A DNA stretch of 64,000 nucleotides from Dipodascopsis uninucleata var. uninucleata (lineage: Eukaryota; Ascomycota; Lipomycetes; Lipomycetales; Lipomycetaceae), in contig JAJLTO010000012.1 of NCBI GenBank assembly GCA_030568195.1, forward strand, positions 310,001 through 374,000, read 5' to 3'. Below are positions 23,433-35,726 of the stretch, piece after piece. Below the pieces are notes generated by a model. That model did no database searches. It was given only the letters and a program-made list of their open reading frames with translations, and was not told where the DNA came from. Position numbers and translations under genes: made by a program. Numbering within the stretch: position 1 is the stretch's first letter; each line of letters starts with the position of its first letter.

Positions 23433-25080
23433 TTAGTATTTGGAATGCTGTGAGATTATAATGAAATTTAAAGGCGGCTAACTATCTGCGAGCCCACAAA
23501 GATGATCAAACAGTGAATATATCGCTTGTAACAATATAGAGCGATAATTAGAGATTTCAAATAATAACGTAGATCAGCGTATATACAGGAGACAAACACG
23601 TACAGCACAGCTGCTAATTGAAGGCGTTCTGCTCGAATACACACAAAAAGACTAGAAAGACTACGTATGCGATCTATTCAAAAGATCCTCAAACAACTAA
23701 GCTCTAGTCAAATTGAATGAGTCAAATAGTGTTAACTCGTTGCTGTACCTAAAATTTGAAAACAATGATAATATGACTTCTTATTTATGCTGTTGTTTAT
23801 AATAGCGATAATATTGATTGTTGATTGTTGATGTTGGTGATGTTGTAAATTGTCGGAGTAGGAGTGCGGAACGCGAATATTCAATAAAAAATATCGAGGA
23901 CTGAAAGACAATGATTTTGAGTCGTCTTATGCAGACAAGACTGCTCTTCGTATACTTGACGCCTTGTAAGATAGATGGTCCGTAATACTAGAGCTGAAAT
24001 ATTGTATAATGAATACACATAAAGGAATAACTACTTTATATGTACTATAGAGCATATATATGTATATATGTATATATGTATGTAGTTACGTAAAGCAGGG
24101 CAACGTGCTTAAATATCGCCAGTTGCTCTTTAAATTTCCAGAGATGAGTCTGATCAAGCTGTGAACTATCAAATTCGAATCTAAACTATGTTCTGATGGT
24201 TGTAGATTACCAGAAGTAATTATGATATGATGATAGCAATCTGCCGGGATAAAACAGAGGAAGAATGGCTCTCTCGAAAGTATTAACAAAAAAATATAGA
24301 CCTTGCGACCGAAGGATGAGGAGTAAAATTAAAATATTATATTAAAAATAAAATAATATTAGAAAAATAAATAGAACTTCTATTCCAGTAGTCTGAAAGT
24401 GGTTTAAGTTGCACGAACAAAAAAAGTCAAAATTACTTTTGGTTACACACATAATAGTAGCAGTAGTTACTGAAAGAGTCAGTGAGCAAACAGAGTCTGG
24501 CCCCATGCTTTCATGCTAGATCACAGGATCACATCATTCTCACATAACAGGTAATCTATAACAAAAATAACGACTTACCCTCCAAGGAATACAAGTAACA
24601 GTTTCTCGTTGGGTAACAACTAACAAGCCACGCCGTATTCTGTTTTATTTTTTATTTTTGTTCCTTCCTGTTCTCTAACATTTTTAATTATAGAAATGAC
24701 AATACGCGCAAAACCCCCTCTAACTGATCCCTCTCCACTTTGGGCAGGTAGCATAATTTTTATTCGCTGACATTATCGTCAAATAATCCTGCCAATGCCA
24801 AACATTACTACTTCTGACTGTACGGGTAAATGAGCTCATCTATCAGTGTAATGTTCTCGAGTATATCACACACGTATGCTTTTGCCTAGATAGAATAATT
24901 TCCACTAGTGGGTGCGCAGCAGCAGAGGTGGAATCCATCTCACATACCGCCAACCGAGAATAGAAGTCCCGTTACCTGACCATAACCCAAGCCGCATAAT
25001 ATGCGAACGATCTTGTTGAGTTATGGCCTAACCCTTGAAAAATACAGAAAAGGGCTAAGTTTCAAGTTATTACGGTTCGA
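23433..25080. other. Upstream region of the zinc-finger gene
   Basis: AT-rich and gene-free. A (TATATATG)n-like simple repeat lies at about 24054-24084. The length of gene-free DNA upstream of this regulator would allow a large promoter. Confidence 0.5.
24054..24084. repeat. Octanucleotide-like simple repeat
   Basis: About four copies of a TATATATG-type unit in tandem, the last one shortened to TATG. Confidence 0.7.
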
Positions 25081-27649
25081 CTGTAGGATTAATAATACAG
25101 AGAGCACACTGTAAGGAATTTTGAATTTTTTCTAGTATTTATCCTTTTCACTACGTAAGCTATTTTATTATTTACTGTGATCGCACCGCGGGCTGCGACT
25201 GCTCTCATTGCCACGAGTCCTAGCCAAATACTCTGATCGCTGCACACTCTCTAACATATATGGTTATTAGCGGTGCTATAATTTGCTAATGCTGCTATCT
25301 CTGTCTGGTCTGCGCTGCTCTTATCCCACTCCGTAGCCCAAATTCCGTGCAGTGTTGACCTAATGATATTACGTCATATTACGTAATGCACACATGCCGT
25401 GCACAGGCTCTGAACGGGTTCTAGGTGACAGACATAACTAGCTGACCTGTGCGCCTGTGGCTGGGTGTGTATTGCTTAGAAGGCCGGCATACACTTAAGA
25501 TCTTCGGGGCGAGCATCTACGGGCACGTTTCTGCTGCTGAACGAGTTTGCTTATCCGCGCAGGAAAACGTAGCCATAGGATAGAGGACCAGCCATGCGGC
25601 CAATTTGTGGGTAACAAAGGAAAGTATCGTGTCAGCAGTGCAAGTCCGCGCTAGCAAGTTATCGATTACTGTGGTTTTAATAGCCACCTCGTTACCCAGG
25701 AATGCCGGCTTGCAGCCGTATTGACGACCGCGATCGCTGCACGTCTACGGGATGAACACCACTTGCATCAGGAAAGCGACAAGTGACATTTGAAGCTACA
25801 GCTGCCATATCTGGCAAGAAAGACATGGATCAGACGTATGCGTTGTCAAAAGCGATGATGTTGCTTCAGGTGACACAGGTACCAGACTCGTAGACTAGTT
25901 CTCACAGTAGGCTCCCTGGCACTATAAGCACTAGATGAACTACTACTGCCTGGCTGGCGCCAGATAGAGATAGATCTGGCTATAATACAGAAAAAAATTA
26001 TGAACACGCGTGCTGGCTTATATGTCGAAAAACACATGTCCATAAATTTATTTTATTTTATTATTTTTTCTGGTCTACTGTACATGTGGGATAGGATAGA
26101 TAATAAGATAGTGAGATAAACTGATAGGTAACAACGGCAGATGGAATTACCTCCAGGTCGCGTCTGGCGGAATTTAACCCACTGCCTATTTTCACTAGTC
26201 GAAATTTCCCAGAAGGTGCAGATAATCAAACTTCTCTGCATGCATCTGGCATCATTGCGTGCTCGACTACGCAGATCAGCTACAAACATCTTGAGCTCGT
26301 AGTCTGCTCATGCTTAGCCCTCGGTTAAATCCCAGAGCACCATAAGTGCGCGCTCTGGTCTCTAAATGCACCTGGTCTGCTATCTCGCCTCTGTAAAGTG
26401 CTCCTACTAGTCTGGACGCTGGGCTGCAGCAGATCGAACTTCACGACGTATAACATACTACCTGATTGAACAGCTTAATTGCACTTTGCGCTCGATATAC
26501 GATTAACAGACAGTCTGAGGCACTGAAATAAAAATCTAATCATTATGCGAAATAGGGTCCGCTAGTAGGATCCAACCTTACGTGACCGTACTATGCTATC
26601 TGGCCCATAGCGAGGTCGACCAGTTAACCGTCTTTATAGCGAAAGGTGATTTTCGTGCTTACGACAAGCGCTCTTCCAAAATCTCGTGTCTAATTCTATC
26701 TGACCGTAGTCTGGTTCTAGCTAACTTAAAGGCAAAGTAGTCTGCAAGAAATAGGAAAAAGAGACCATTAAACCATCAAAACAAAAGAAACGAGATTTTT
26801 GCTAAAAAAATAAATGATCTCGTTTCAAGTGACTTCTCTGAAATCCAGCTACCTTCTCTTTGCTCTTCATTAAATTCTCTTTCTTAGACCAGAACCTTTC
26901 GATGGCTGGCAAAGAGTTGTGGAGCATATCAACCGAAAAGACAAAGGCCTTTGCATATAAGATGATAAATAATGTGCTAATATTTCTACCGCGTGTCCCA
27001 TCATACCAGAATGGGACTTTAAAGTACTAACTCCTCTTGCTCTGGATTATTTCACTTGGTTTTGTCTATATAATGCTATCTCCATAATTTTATGAGCAGG
27101 CGCTTCTCAGTTTCTGTGATCAAATCGTAGACGCCTAAAAAATATGATTTTAGTTTGCATTTGGCATCTCTCACTTGTGCCAGATAGTTTCTCCCCCCAC
27201 CCCCGATGGCCTACAGTTCAATGTCCCAGAACTGAGGATCACTGAAAAAAGCATGTAACAGGAACTAGTGATATAGACTATCATAATTAATACGGTTCTG
27301 CTAAAAAACATTATTTACATAGAATAAGAAATCTCATACAGGAAATCTCTCCATACGGAGTTGTAAATCTAAAGGAAGAGAGGTAATTACAAAACAATTG
27401 GATCTATCTAACTCTAGATATACAGATATACAGATATATAAATATATAAATATATAGATAGAGATGTACTAGTCCGCATATGTACAATAAGCTGCCATGA
27501 ACCTGACGGAGACGCATAATAGTAGAAAACATAAAAAGAATTACTAAGTCAATTAGAGAAGAGTAATTTCGTAAACGACAAGTGGCTCACTGGTGGGTGA
27601 CAACAGCTTCGACGTAGACACGGAACTTCCCTACAAGCTTATTTACAGC
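25081..27649. other. Gene desert with a GC-raised core (about 25.2-26.7 kb)
   Basis: No gene, tRNA or known repeat that I can support. One 60-base block counted at 25501 has 35 G+C, against 22 in a block of the MFS coding region. Composition drops back to AT-rich after about 26.75 kb. A tRNA-like fold at 26557-26643 was considered and rejected. Confidence 0.55.
27416..27462. repeat. AT-rich simple repeat (ATACAG/ATATAA units)
   Basis: Short tandem units of ATATACAG then ATATATAA, just downstream of the AFG3 gene. Confidence 0.6.
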
Positions 27650-30169
27650 TTAGTTGGAAGGTGCTGGCGATGGCGGTGGAGTCAAAGGGCCTGCTGACTC
27701 TGGACCAGGAGAGCCTGGCGGCGGCGAAGAAATATCATCGGATGCTTCTTTCTTTCCCGCGACATACTTTTCGAAAGCTTCATTTCGGTCGGCGAACGGT
27801 CGTGGTCCCAACAACCTGATCATATCGTCTCTACTGATAACTTCCTTTTCTAGTAGCTCTTCAGCGACCAAAGCAATCTCCTTTCTCTTGGATTGCAACA
27901 GATCAACGCAATTTTTGTGCGCTTCCGTCACAATTCTGCGCACCTCTTCGTCAATCAAGGTAGCTGTTTCTTCGGAAAATGGCTTACTAAACGTTTGCTC
28001 ATTCTGATCAAAGTGCACAAGTCCGACTCTTTGCGACATACCCCAATTCGTAACCATTAATGTAGCCATACGCGTCACCTTTTTGAAGTCATCCATAGCA
28101 CCAGACGTAACAGTCTTGAAGTGAAGCTCCTCTGAAACACGGCCACCAAGAGTCATTGTCATTCGATCCATGAGCTGCTGCTCACTTATGAGCATATTGT
28201 CTGAAGGAGCATACTGAGCGTATCCCAGAGCACCGATACTACGAGGGATGATAGAGACCTTAAGTAATGGATCAGCCCACTTGAGATACCAGCCACAGAT
28301 AGCATGTCCAGCTTCGTGGTATGCGACCGTGCGCTGATCTTCCTTTGTAAGAACTCTAGACTTCTTCTCAATGCCAGCGATAACTCGTTCGATTGCAGCC
28401 TCGAAGTGCTCATTCATAACGGAATTAGCGCCTCGACGAGCAGCAATCAAAGCAGCTTCATTGCAAACATTTGCAATATCTGCACCCGAAAAACCTGCAG
28501 TCAACGCGCCAAGACGACCAGCCAAGACATCAAGATCAAGGAAAGTTTTAATTTTATGCAAATGAACCAAAAAGATAGCCTTTCTTCCCTCGACATCTGG
28601 TAGATCAATTGCAATATGACGATCGAATCGACCAGGTCTCATAAGTGCAGGATCTAAAACATCTGCTCGATTGGTACCAGCTAAAACAACGACATGATCT
28701 GAAGTCTGGAAACCATCCATCTCAACGAGCAACTGATTAAGAGTAGACTCACGTTCATCATTAGATCCCATAGCAGAATTTCTGCTACGTGACTTTCCGA
28801 TAGCATCGATTTCATCAACGAAGATAATGCAAGGGGCCATTTTACGGGCAGTTCTGAACAAATCACGAACCCGACTAGCACCAACACCGACGAACATTTC
28901 TACAAACTCGGATCCAGAAACAGATAAAAATGGCACACCCGCTTCTCCAGCAGTAGCCTTTGCAAGAAGAGTCTTACCAGTACCTGGTGGACCAGACAAA
29001 ATAGCACCACGAGGAATCTTAGCTCCAAGACGCTCATACTTCTGAGGATCTTTCAGAAACTTTACGAATTCTTGAATCTCCTCCTTCGCCTCATCCATAC
29101 CAGCAACATCCTTGAACTTAATATTAATGTCCGTTTCCTGGTTGAACAACTTCGCTCGTGATTTACCAACACCAAATATGCCACCGCCGGAAGCTGCACC
29201 ACTACCAGAACGACGAGCGAACCACCAGAAAGATGCAACTAGGATAGCTGTAGGAAGCAGAGTGAACAATCCATTCCAAAAACCACGCTCGTCGATATAA
29301 GCAACCGGAATACGTTCAGTTTGTGGAATTCCAAGCTCCTTTTGAGCATCTTCAAGATTTCTTTCGAAACTATCGACAGAACCAATAGTGAAGTACCATG
29401 GAACACCTCGGACAACAGCATCGGCATTCTGCTTGATGGTCACACGAACCAAGTTACGATTGATCACAGTAAGACGCTCGACATATCCCTTGTCGAGTAA
29501 AGAGACACGAAATTCTTGCCAAGTAAGCTCATTACCAGCAGCTCTCTCGTTTGCAAGAGCATAAAGAATATAGAGACCAACAGTACCCAAAAGAACATGT
29601 CCGATCTGAATAGGTGGAATATTGAACTCAATATACTTCTGCTGTTTACTTTTATTGGCATTATTGTTTGAGGAATCGCTAGTAGATCTGCGAGTAGAGT
29701 GTGGGTCGTTTTTGTCCTCTTTCTTGCTATCTTGTGACTGGCGTTTCTTGCGTTCGCGAGCCATATCCTCTTCTAAGCGCAACTGAGACTCGAAAGCCTC
29801 CCGCCGCTTCTGCTCTTCCTCCCGGAACTTGCGTTCGCGATCTTTAAATTCTTGCTCAATATCTTCATCTGATTCTTTTTTGTCATTTTTGTCGCTGGAA
29901 TCTTTATTAGAATCTTTGTTAGAATCTTTATTCGAATCTTTCTTGGAATCTTTGTTGCCATCGCCGCCAGTGTATTTTCCAAAACCTCTAGAATCGTCGG
30001 AATAGAATCGTGAACCGAACGTATTCAACGAAGGGTTAGTACCTAAATAAGGCTTTGCACGAAGTATACTTGGTGACAATCTGATTCGAAAAGAAGCAGA
30101 CTGCCTGCTATAACTCCGGGATGTGCCCAATAGGCCAACAAGAACGGACGAGACGCTTCTAGGGGCCAT
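27650..30169 (-). CDS. AFG3: Mitochondrial m-AAA protease subunit
   Basis: ATP-dependent zinc metalloprotease of the inner membrane that degrades misfolded membrane proteins and processes ribosomal protein bL32. It is a single exon of 839 residues. A basic presequence is followed by a highly charged linker (about 66-170) with NKDS repeats. Helix 1 is at about 188-206 and helix 2 at about 300-318. In the AAA domain Walker A GPPGTGKT starts near residue 392, followed by [11 protein letters not shown] and the second region of homology RPGRFDRHI. The protease motif HEAGH is at about 617-621. The C terminus runs [21 protein letters not shown] and then a Pro/Ser-rich tail. SVSGSEF and LLGPRPF fit Afg3 better than Yta12, but I judged that from memory. 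Confidence 0.95.
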   Translation of the reverse strand: MAPRSVSSVLVGLLGTSRSYSRQSASFRIRLSPSILRAKPYLGTNPSLNTFGSRFYSDDSRGFGKYTGGDGNKDSKKDSNKDSNKDSNKDSSDKNDKKESDEDIEQEFKDRERKFREEEQKRREAFESQLRLEEDMARERKKRQSQDSKKEDKNDPHSTRRSTSDSSNNNANKSKQQKYIEFNIPPIQIGHVLLGTVGLYILYALANERAAGNELTWQEFRVSLLDKGYVERLTVINRNLVRVTIKQNADAVVRGVPWYFTIGSVDSFERNLEDAQKELGIPQTERIPVAYIDERGFWNGLFTLLPTAILVASFWWFARRSGSGAASGGGIFGVGKSRAKLFNQETDINIKFKDVAGMDEAKEEIQEFVKFLKDPQKYERLGAKIPRGAILSGPPGTGKTLLAKATAGEAGVPFLSVSGSEFVEMFVGVGASRVRDLFRTARKMAPCIIFVDEIDAIGKSRSRNSAMGSNDERESTLNQLLVEMDGFQTSDHVVVLAGTNRADVLDPALMRPGRFDRHIAIDLPDVEGRKAIFLVHLHKIKTFLDLDVLAGRLGALTAGFSGADIANVCNEAALIAARRGANSVMNEHFEAAIERVIAGIEKKSRVLTKEDQRTVAYHEAGHAICGWYLKWADPLLKVSIIPRSIGALGYAQYAPSDNMLISEQQLMDRMTMTLGGRVSEELHFKTVTSGAMDDFKKVTRMATLMVTNWGMSQRVGLVHFDQNEQTFSKPFSEETATLIDEEVRRIVTEAHKNCVDLLQSKRKEIALVAEELLEKEVISRDDMIRLLGPRPFADRNEAFEKYVAGKKEASDDISSPPPGSPGPESAGPLTPPPSPAPSN
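29898..29957 (-). repeat. Five 12-base repeats in AFG3 (NKDS units)
   Basis: Five consecutive 12-base units of the form GAATCTTTRTTR on the plus strand encode Asn/Lys-Lys-Asp-Ser repeats in the charged linker after the presequence. Copy number is likely to vary between strains. Confidence 0.85.
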
Positions 30170-31240
30170 AACTTTTTTTCAATCTGTAATCTATGGAGAA
30201 AAAAATCCAAAATACAGCAAGAGGATCAAGAGGATCAATCAATCTCGAGCAAGTAGCCGGTCGTAGAATGCTCTTACTCTGATCGATGTCAGATAATCCT
30301 CGCAGTGTAATGATATTTATATTCTAATTATTCGTAATTAATTAGCACATTGATCAACACAATACCATATAATATAAGAACCATCAATTATCTAAAATTT
30401 CAGAATAAAGATTACAATCAAAAACAATATTCCGAAAGCTATTAAACAAAAACATTTCATGCAAACTGCGGTGTCAAATGCTCGACATGGCTAACGCTCA
30501 CGACCACCGGAAAAAGAAACGCCGGTCAACTATTAGTGAGAAGTAATCGAGCAATCGGCTCAACATCGCAATCGCCGATTCAATTAAAATCAAGACGGAC
30601 GAGCAATAGTAAATTATAGTACAATATCCTCAATACAGAATCACATATAAAATATTATTTTGGCCACCCACCACAACATAAATGATTATAAAAGATCATG
30701 TCTTACCAATTTACACTGCTCGATTTGAGTTCTCCAAAACCAAAAGACTCAAGCTGTACGGTATATACAGAAACTATTCGAACTAAAAACAAAAAGACTT
30801 CTAAGTATTGATTCTAAAAAGATATTTCTTCCCCGAAAATATAGAAAACCGTGCGGATTTTGAGAAAATTAGCGACCTTTTTCTACGGAGGCAAATTTTG
30901 TAGCGGTCATCCACACCGGAGATGAACAGCATCGACGTTCTTCCAATTTGATTACTGTTAAGATTCTTAAGACTCCGGGTAATTCAAAAGCACGCGAAGT
31001 TGCGGTTTTATGGCGAATGTCATTGGGTTTTAGGTAGATATGCGATAAATCATAACCACACGGGAATAGGGCATTAATATGATGGTAGGGGCAAGTTTCG
31101 GGCAATTTTCGCACTTTAAACCCAATTAGTTGAGCAACAAGCAGAGCCGTACTATCATGAATATGATACAGCCGCGCAATAGTAATTTCATGCACAAAGC
31201 CATCTTCCAAGAGTTCTGTTTACGTTCAAATTGTGACTAC
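30170..31240. other. AFG3 upstream region
   Basis: AT-rich, about 1.1 kb. It should hold the AFG3 promoter. An open frame at 30869-31210 on the minus strand has no recognisable domain and is not called. Confidence 0.45.
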
Positions 31241-33420
31241 CTACTGTTATTGCACCATGCAAGGTTTGCAGAAGGCTCAGCATCAATGCGATAATTATAA
31301 AACAGTTATTGATGGTGTTATCGACCTAATTGAGACAATCTCTACCATCCTTACTCTCGGTCCCTTTTAACCTCAGCTTCTGGCTGAGGGTGGTTCTATG
31401 ACTGACCGCTAGGAAAATGAATCTTCTAGGTTCTGGCTAATGGAACTTGAGGAGACTTACGATATACTGGCGGCCTTTGCACAAGTCAATACTGGCGTCA
31501 AGTTTAAACGAGATGAGAAGGGTCCGGAATATTGCGTAGCCGATGAAGTGAATGATACTGCTAGTCCAATTTTCAAGACAATCATATCCCAAAGTAAGGG
31601 ATATTTCGCTTTCGCTATTCTCCCTCATGATGATTATTGATGGACGTTTTATGTGCGCGACTCGCGATTGAATTTGATCCAAATGAGGAACGAGCTTTCT
31701 TTGATTCATTTCATTATAAGTTTTCGGAAGACAAACCACAATGGCTGGCAATTTCGATGCGAAATGAGTTTCTATTTTGCATTCTACAAGGCTCTTGGGC
31801 CTTGTAGTTTGGCAATGTGAAGTTAACATAGTAGCAGTCTCCTTTCAGTCTCCTAGCTACTTTATTAAGAAACGGTATGAGTGTATATGGATCCATCAAT
31901 CAACGAAATATGTCAATGGATTAGCACCTATCTAACGGGACTCAACGTCCAGATCACCTAATCCGTCGGTAAAGCATCGGTATTAACTTCTGTAACTTGT
32001 TGTCTCTGAAAATTCCGAAGTGTCAGATATGATATCACGCTTGAGAGCGACAATAATAGAGAAGACTATCGTCTATTGAAAGTCAGGTTGTCCTCTAGCA
32101 GATCGTTTGTTGTAGCTAGCGGAAGTTAAAATACCTTATAAAAATCAATACCCATAGGAATGGGTATTGTGGTTCTTGGTCTTGAATACGAGTTGCTGGG
32201 TCTGCTATAAGATAGAAATTGTTTCTTTGAGGAAGCGAGGATGATCTTTGATCTAGCAAGATCTTTGATCATTACCAGTCCAGGCGAGGTCGGTTTAAAC
32301 TGCTACCAAGTGCAGGTAGTGTCATTATGGTACCAATAGAACGCTTCAGAGGAAGGTCTTGAGCATACATAGAGTTAATGCGTAGATGATAGCTCGCGAC
32401 TATACCTAGAAGGCATGAAGAGGCATTACGATGTTAAAATAACAAAAAAATTAGAACAGAGCAGATTACGATCAAGTCAAATGAGTTTTCATTTTTCAAA
32501 TTATAAGGTGAAGATTGGATGTCGCATTATTAATCGCTTGGACAATATTGAACGCTTGAATTTAACTTTAAACGTTCTTATCTTCTCGTCTTCCCCAGAC
32601 AGTCGGCATACAGCACTTATTATTCGTACTCTCTGTAGGGTGATTCAAATTATTTTTGAATAAATACTTTGGACTCGATTTTTACCAGGAAAAGCTACTT
32701 TATTTCTGAAAAATATGGTACATAGTGAGCGAAGTCAGTGTTAGTCTATACATTTCATTTCTAATTTCAGCGACATCTCTATGCGAAGTAGTCACATTAT
32801 CGCTAGTGGCCTATTCCACTAACTAAACACTGAGCCTTGCAAGCTGATGGACGGGCCAATTTCTCTTCTATCGCACGTTAAATATTTCCGATAGCGCAGC
32901 AGAAAAGCAATTACTATTTTAGGCCGGTGTCTACAGAGGGCATAATCTACACTTTATAACTTGTTGGACAGCATCTTCCCGTAGTAATATCTGTTGATTT
33001 ATTTGCTAGCGAATTTTAGCTTGATGCGTTCTTTGATAGATTATATCAATAAATACAATTCTAATACTTATTGTAGAGCAGGATGCCATCAAAGCGTCAG
33101 TTTATCGTTAGGCCGAATGCATTTGCGTCTACATCGATGACATTTACATCGGAGAGAGTAAAACACCCAATTTTTCATCCGCGATAGAGCATGCGGTATT
33201 ATCATTCCAAAACGCGACGGTATGGTATATTTATATCCAACAGATAAATTACAGTCGTACGACCCAGAAGTAGGTTCTTTGATGAGGTAATACTCTCGCA
33301 ATCAGCCAACCGACAAGCCGTCGCTGAACAGAGAAAGTATCAATCTGAGAAGGATTGGAAGGTGCTCAAAAACTTGCATATCAATTAATGATCAAATGCT
33401 AATATTTTTATTGCTGTAAT
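31241..33420 (+). other. Degenerate coding-like stretch
   Basis: Several segments on the plus strand translate into protein-like sequence but are broken into separate short frames. Examples of style are LEETYDILAAFAQVNTGVKF near 31.45 kb, ARLAIEFDPNEERAFFDSFH near 31.66 kb, INEICQWISTYLTGLNVQIT near 31.9 kb and RQAVAEQRKYQSEKDWKVL near 33.33 kb. Amino-acid composition resembles real protein rather than random AT-rich translation. I recognise no family, so I cannot say whether this was a host gene or a mobile or virus-like element. It looks broken in several places. No terminal repeats were found. Confidence 0.35.
32146..32169. repeat. Perfect 10-bp inverted repeat
   Basis: CAATACCCAT and ATGGGTATTG flank a four-base loop (AGGA), giving a perfect hairpin inside the degenerate coding-like stretch. 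Confidence 0.8.
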
Positions 33421-33481
33421 GTTTTTATTCTGAAAATCATGTTAAATAATATCAGATAACCATTGATATATATAATCTAAC

Positions 33482-34093
33482 ATGTTATCAACGCGAGTAA
33501 ACTACGTAAATGTAATTTTAAATTTTAACGATTTATATTTAAGGTCCCACCTTCTAAGGCCAAATAAATGTTATGAGAACGAGTATCGTGACAATTCGTC
33601 AGATAATATTGCCAGCTCGACTAAAATAATTATAATAAGTAATAGATTAACTATAACCTTAGACCAAAAGAAAAAATACATTTATTTATGTCAACCATAT
33701 TCGATAAATATCGCTTTAGAATATAACTATTATAATACACTGCATTCCTCAAAATGGATATCCTATTACAATTTATTGAAGGATTACACGCATCCGATAA
33801 AGTACAGCGCCTTTGAAATATATACAAGAAGTCATAAACTGAAGACCGTAATCGCTACTGGTATTAGAGTGAGAACGAAGTATGATGTTAGAAGTTATAT
33901 TACACTAATGCAGTGGCTATTCTCGCAGATGGTACGAGCTCTGAAAATTTCACTCTCTAAAATCTCGTCTTTAGATACGACGTTAACACTCAATATCGAT
34001 AATTTTCCAGATAAAGCAGCGAAGGACTATCGTATCTTACAGCAATCGTATGCTAGTAGCAGATTATCGGCAAGCTTGCGACACAATGATTGA
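33482..34093 (+). CDS. Hypothetical AT-rich open frame
   Basis: An uninterrupted frame of 203 residues, which is long for AT-rich non-coding DNA. Composition is dominated by Ile, Tyr, Asn, Ser, Leu and Lys, with no signal peptide, membrane helix or motif that I recognise. The sequence QPYSINIALEYNYYNTLHSS is typical of it. It follows directly after the degenerate coding-like stretch on the same strand, so it may be a further remnant of the same unit. It could also be chance. No homologue is proposed. Confidence 0.25.
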   Translation: MLSTRVNYVNVILNFNDLYLRSHLLRPNKCYENEYRDNSSDNIASSTKIIIISNRLTITLDQKKKYIYLCQPYSINIALEYNYYNTLHSSKWISYYNLLKDYTHPIKYSAFEIYTRSHKLKTVIATGIRVRTKYDVRSYITLMQWLFSQMVRALKISLSKISSLDTTLTLNIDNFPDKAAKDYRILQQSYASSRLSASLRHND

Positions 34094-34587
34094 GAATAGA
34101 GCTTGGACCTGGACTGATTGCTAAGATCTTACGAGTGGCTGCCTTATCTCTGATCTAGCCTGTCCTGCCGTGTACGTACTGCCAACTGCGCTCTAAATAT
34201 TCGATATCGTACATTATTCCCTATTGCTCATAGTTATACCCTCTACCACTCTATCAATTCTACCGTAATATTGCGCCTATCAGCTGGCAGACTATGTTAA
34301 TAACGTCACACCAGTACTGTTTCTTAATCTTGCTGTTCAATTATATTATAGCCAACTCTCGTCAACACCAATTGACCAATTTATCATGTAAACCAGGCAT
34401 CCAGTACATTTCTCACTCGACGATGCATGCTGTGCACATCTGACACCAACTTAAAAACCAGGGCATATTTCTGACGATAGTCAGTTATGACTTGTTATCT
34501 TCCTTTTAAGCGGAAAGAATGTAACGAAGAGAGGCATTAGTATGCTTTCCCACACATCGCAAGCGAAGCCTTCTTGCTCGTGGAAGT

Positions 34588-35171
34588 CTACTTTGTCACC
34601 AAAGCTCTAGTTTTCTTTGACTGAGAACAGCATTTGCTAGAATGCAAGGCAGTGTAGGCGATATATTGAGCGTCGCAGTTGAGCTCACTACAGCCAATAT
34701 AAGCCCAGCCATACAGAGATTCGCAGCTCAACATCGACAACTTAGTCAGCCCACGGGCTGCAAGAAAACCTGAAATTACTGCTTCGAAAGCATTCTCTCG
34801 AACCATATCTCAACTACATTTCAGGAAATTAAGTGTCCTCCCCACTCCACACATTTTTTCGTTGCTCTCACAAAATTAAGCCAGCCATCAGCTGATGTCC
34901 GGCTCCAAGAAAGCGTCCATAACGTCTTCAAAAACCCAGAAAGGCCATTCATCCAAAGAAGTCTGACGAGTAGATGCGTCTCCCAAAAGCCTACAAGTGT
35001 ACGGACATAACCAGTATTGAATTGCCGTGCTAGTGCAATTATAATAGATTTATCAGATTCAAAAGATGACGCGCGATTTCTGTTGTATTTAATTAAAGTA
35101 GTTTCCAGAGTTGAAATATGAAGAGCCGCGAGAGTTGAGGGTCTTTGTCGACAAATAATGTAAAGCAACAA
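34588..35171 (-). other. Degenerate coding-like stretch, minus strand
   Basis: Two successive minus-strand frames (35171 to 34821 and 34806 to 34588), separated by a few bases, have protein-like composition, for example LVGFWETHLLVRLLWMNGL and LSCESLYGWAYIGCSELN. I recognise no family. They may be remnants of one former gene or element. It appears broken. Confidence 0.3.
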
Positions 35172-35726
35172 CGCACACTTAACACTCTCCTACTCCATCA
35201 TTGGAGTTGCACAAGCTCCAACGGCGCAATAACACTCTTCACGATACTCCTAGCATATTCGACGTTTCGCCCCAATGAAAAAACTGACCAGAGAAAAAAG
35301 AGATTCTGAACCCCTGGACACTTCGAGATTGTTCAACTGAGACGTACAGCCAAGGCAATCGTACGCGCAGCTCACCGAATCTGACACAGTTTGGCACTTA
35401 CACCACCCGACACCAAAGCAAAGGATACGGATGAAATTAATTGCCTCTTTAGGTCATTGTCAAAGCTTACCGCTATGGCAACCGGAGAAAGTGCATTGAG
35501 ACTTTGGAAACAGAGCTTTGGACCCCCCACGTATAGATTAATCTTACACGGCCTATCCGGGAGATTTGATTAATGAAAACATGTATATTTCTATCTGCGT
35601 GTAGTGATATAGTTATAGGAAAGCATAGCTAATTCTCTCTAATTGAATCAGAAATTGGATATCAAGTGATCTAGCCATTTCTTCTGCATCCCTCTTCATT
35701 ATGTCTCCAAAAGCCCGTCCGGATAC
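35172..35726. other. Gap before the methyltransferase gene
   Basis: Contains small inverted repeats near 35194-35221 (for example TTGGAG paired with CTCCAA). No gene called. Confidence 0.45.

Noticed and set aside
24955-24971. Possible tRNA-Arg(UCU) anticodon arm on the minus strand
   Set aside because: The 17-base arm is perfect, but no D arm, T arm or acceptor of correct length surrounds it.
26557-26643. tRNA-like fold on the minus strand
   Set aside because: A 7-bp acceptor and 5-bp anticodon stem can be drawn, but the D region is too long, the anticodon loop lacks U33 and the T loop lacks TTC.
30869-31210. 113-codon minus-strand frame upstream of AFG3
   Set aside because: No motif or homology visible and it sits in the AFG3 promoter side.
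33118-33200. Peptide with YIDD resembling a reverse-transcriptase active site
   Set aside because: Only about ten residues fit; flanking residues do not follow any reverse-transcriptase family that I know.
35172-35230. Possible LTR edge with small inverted repeats
   Set aside because: No partner repeat was found in the window and no element genes can be identified.
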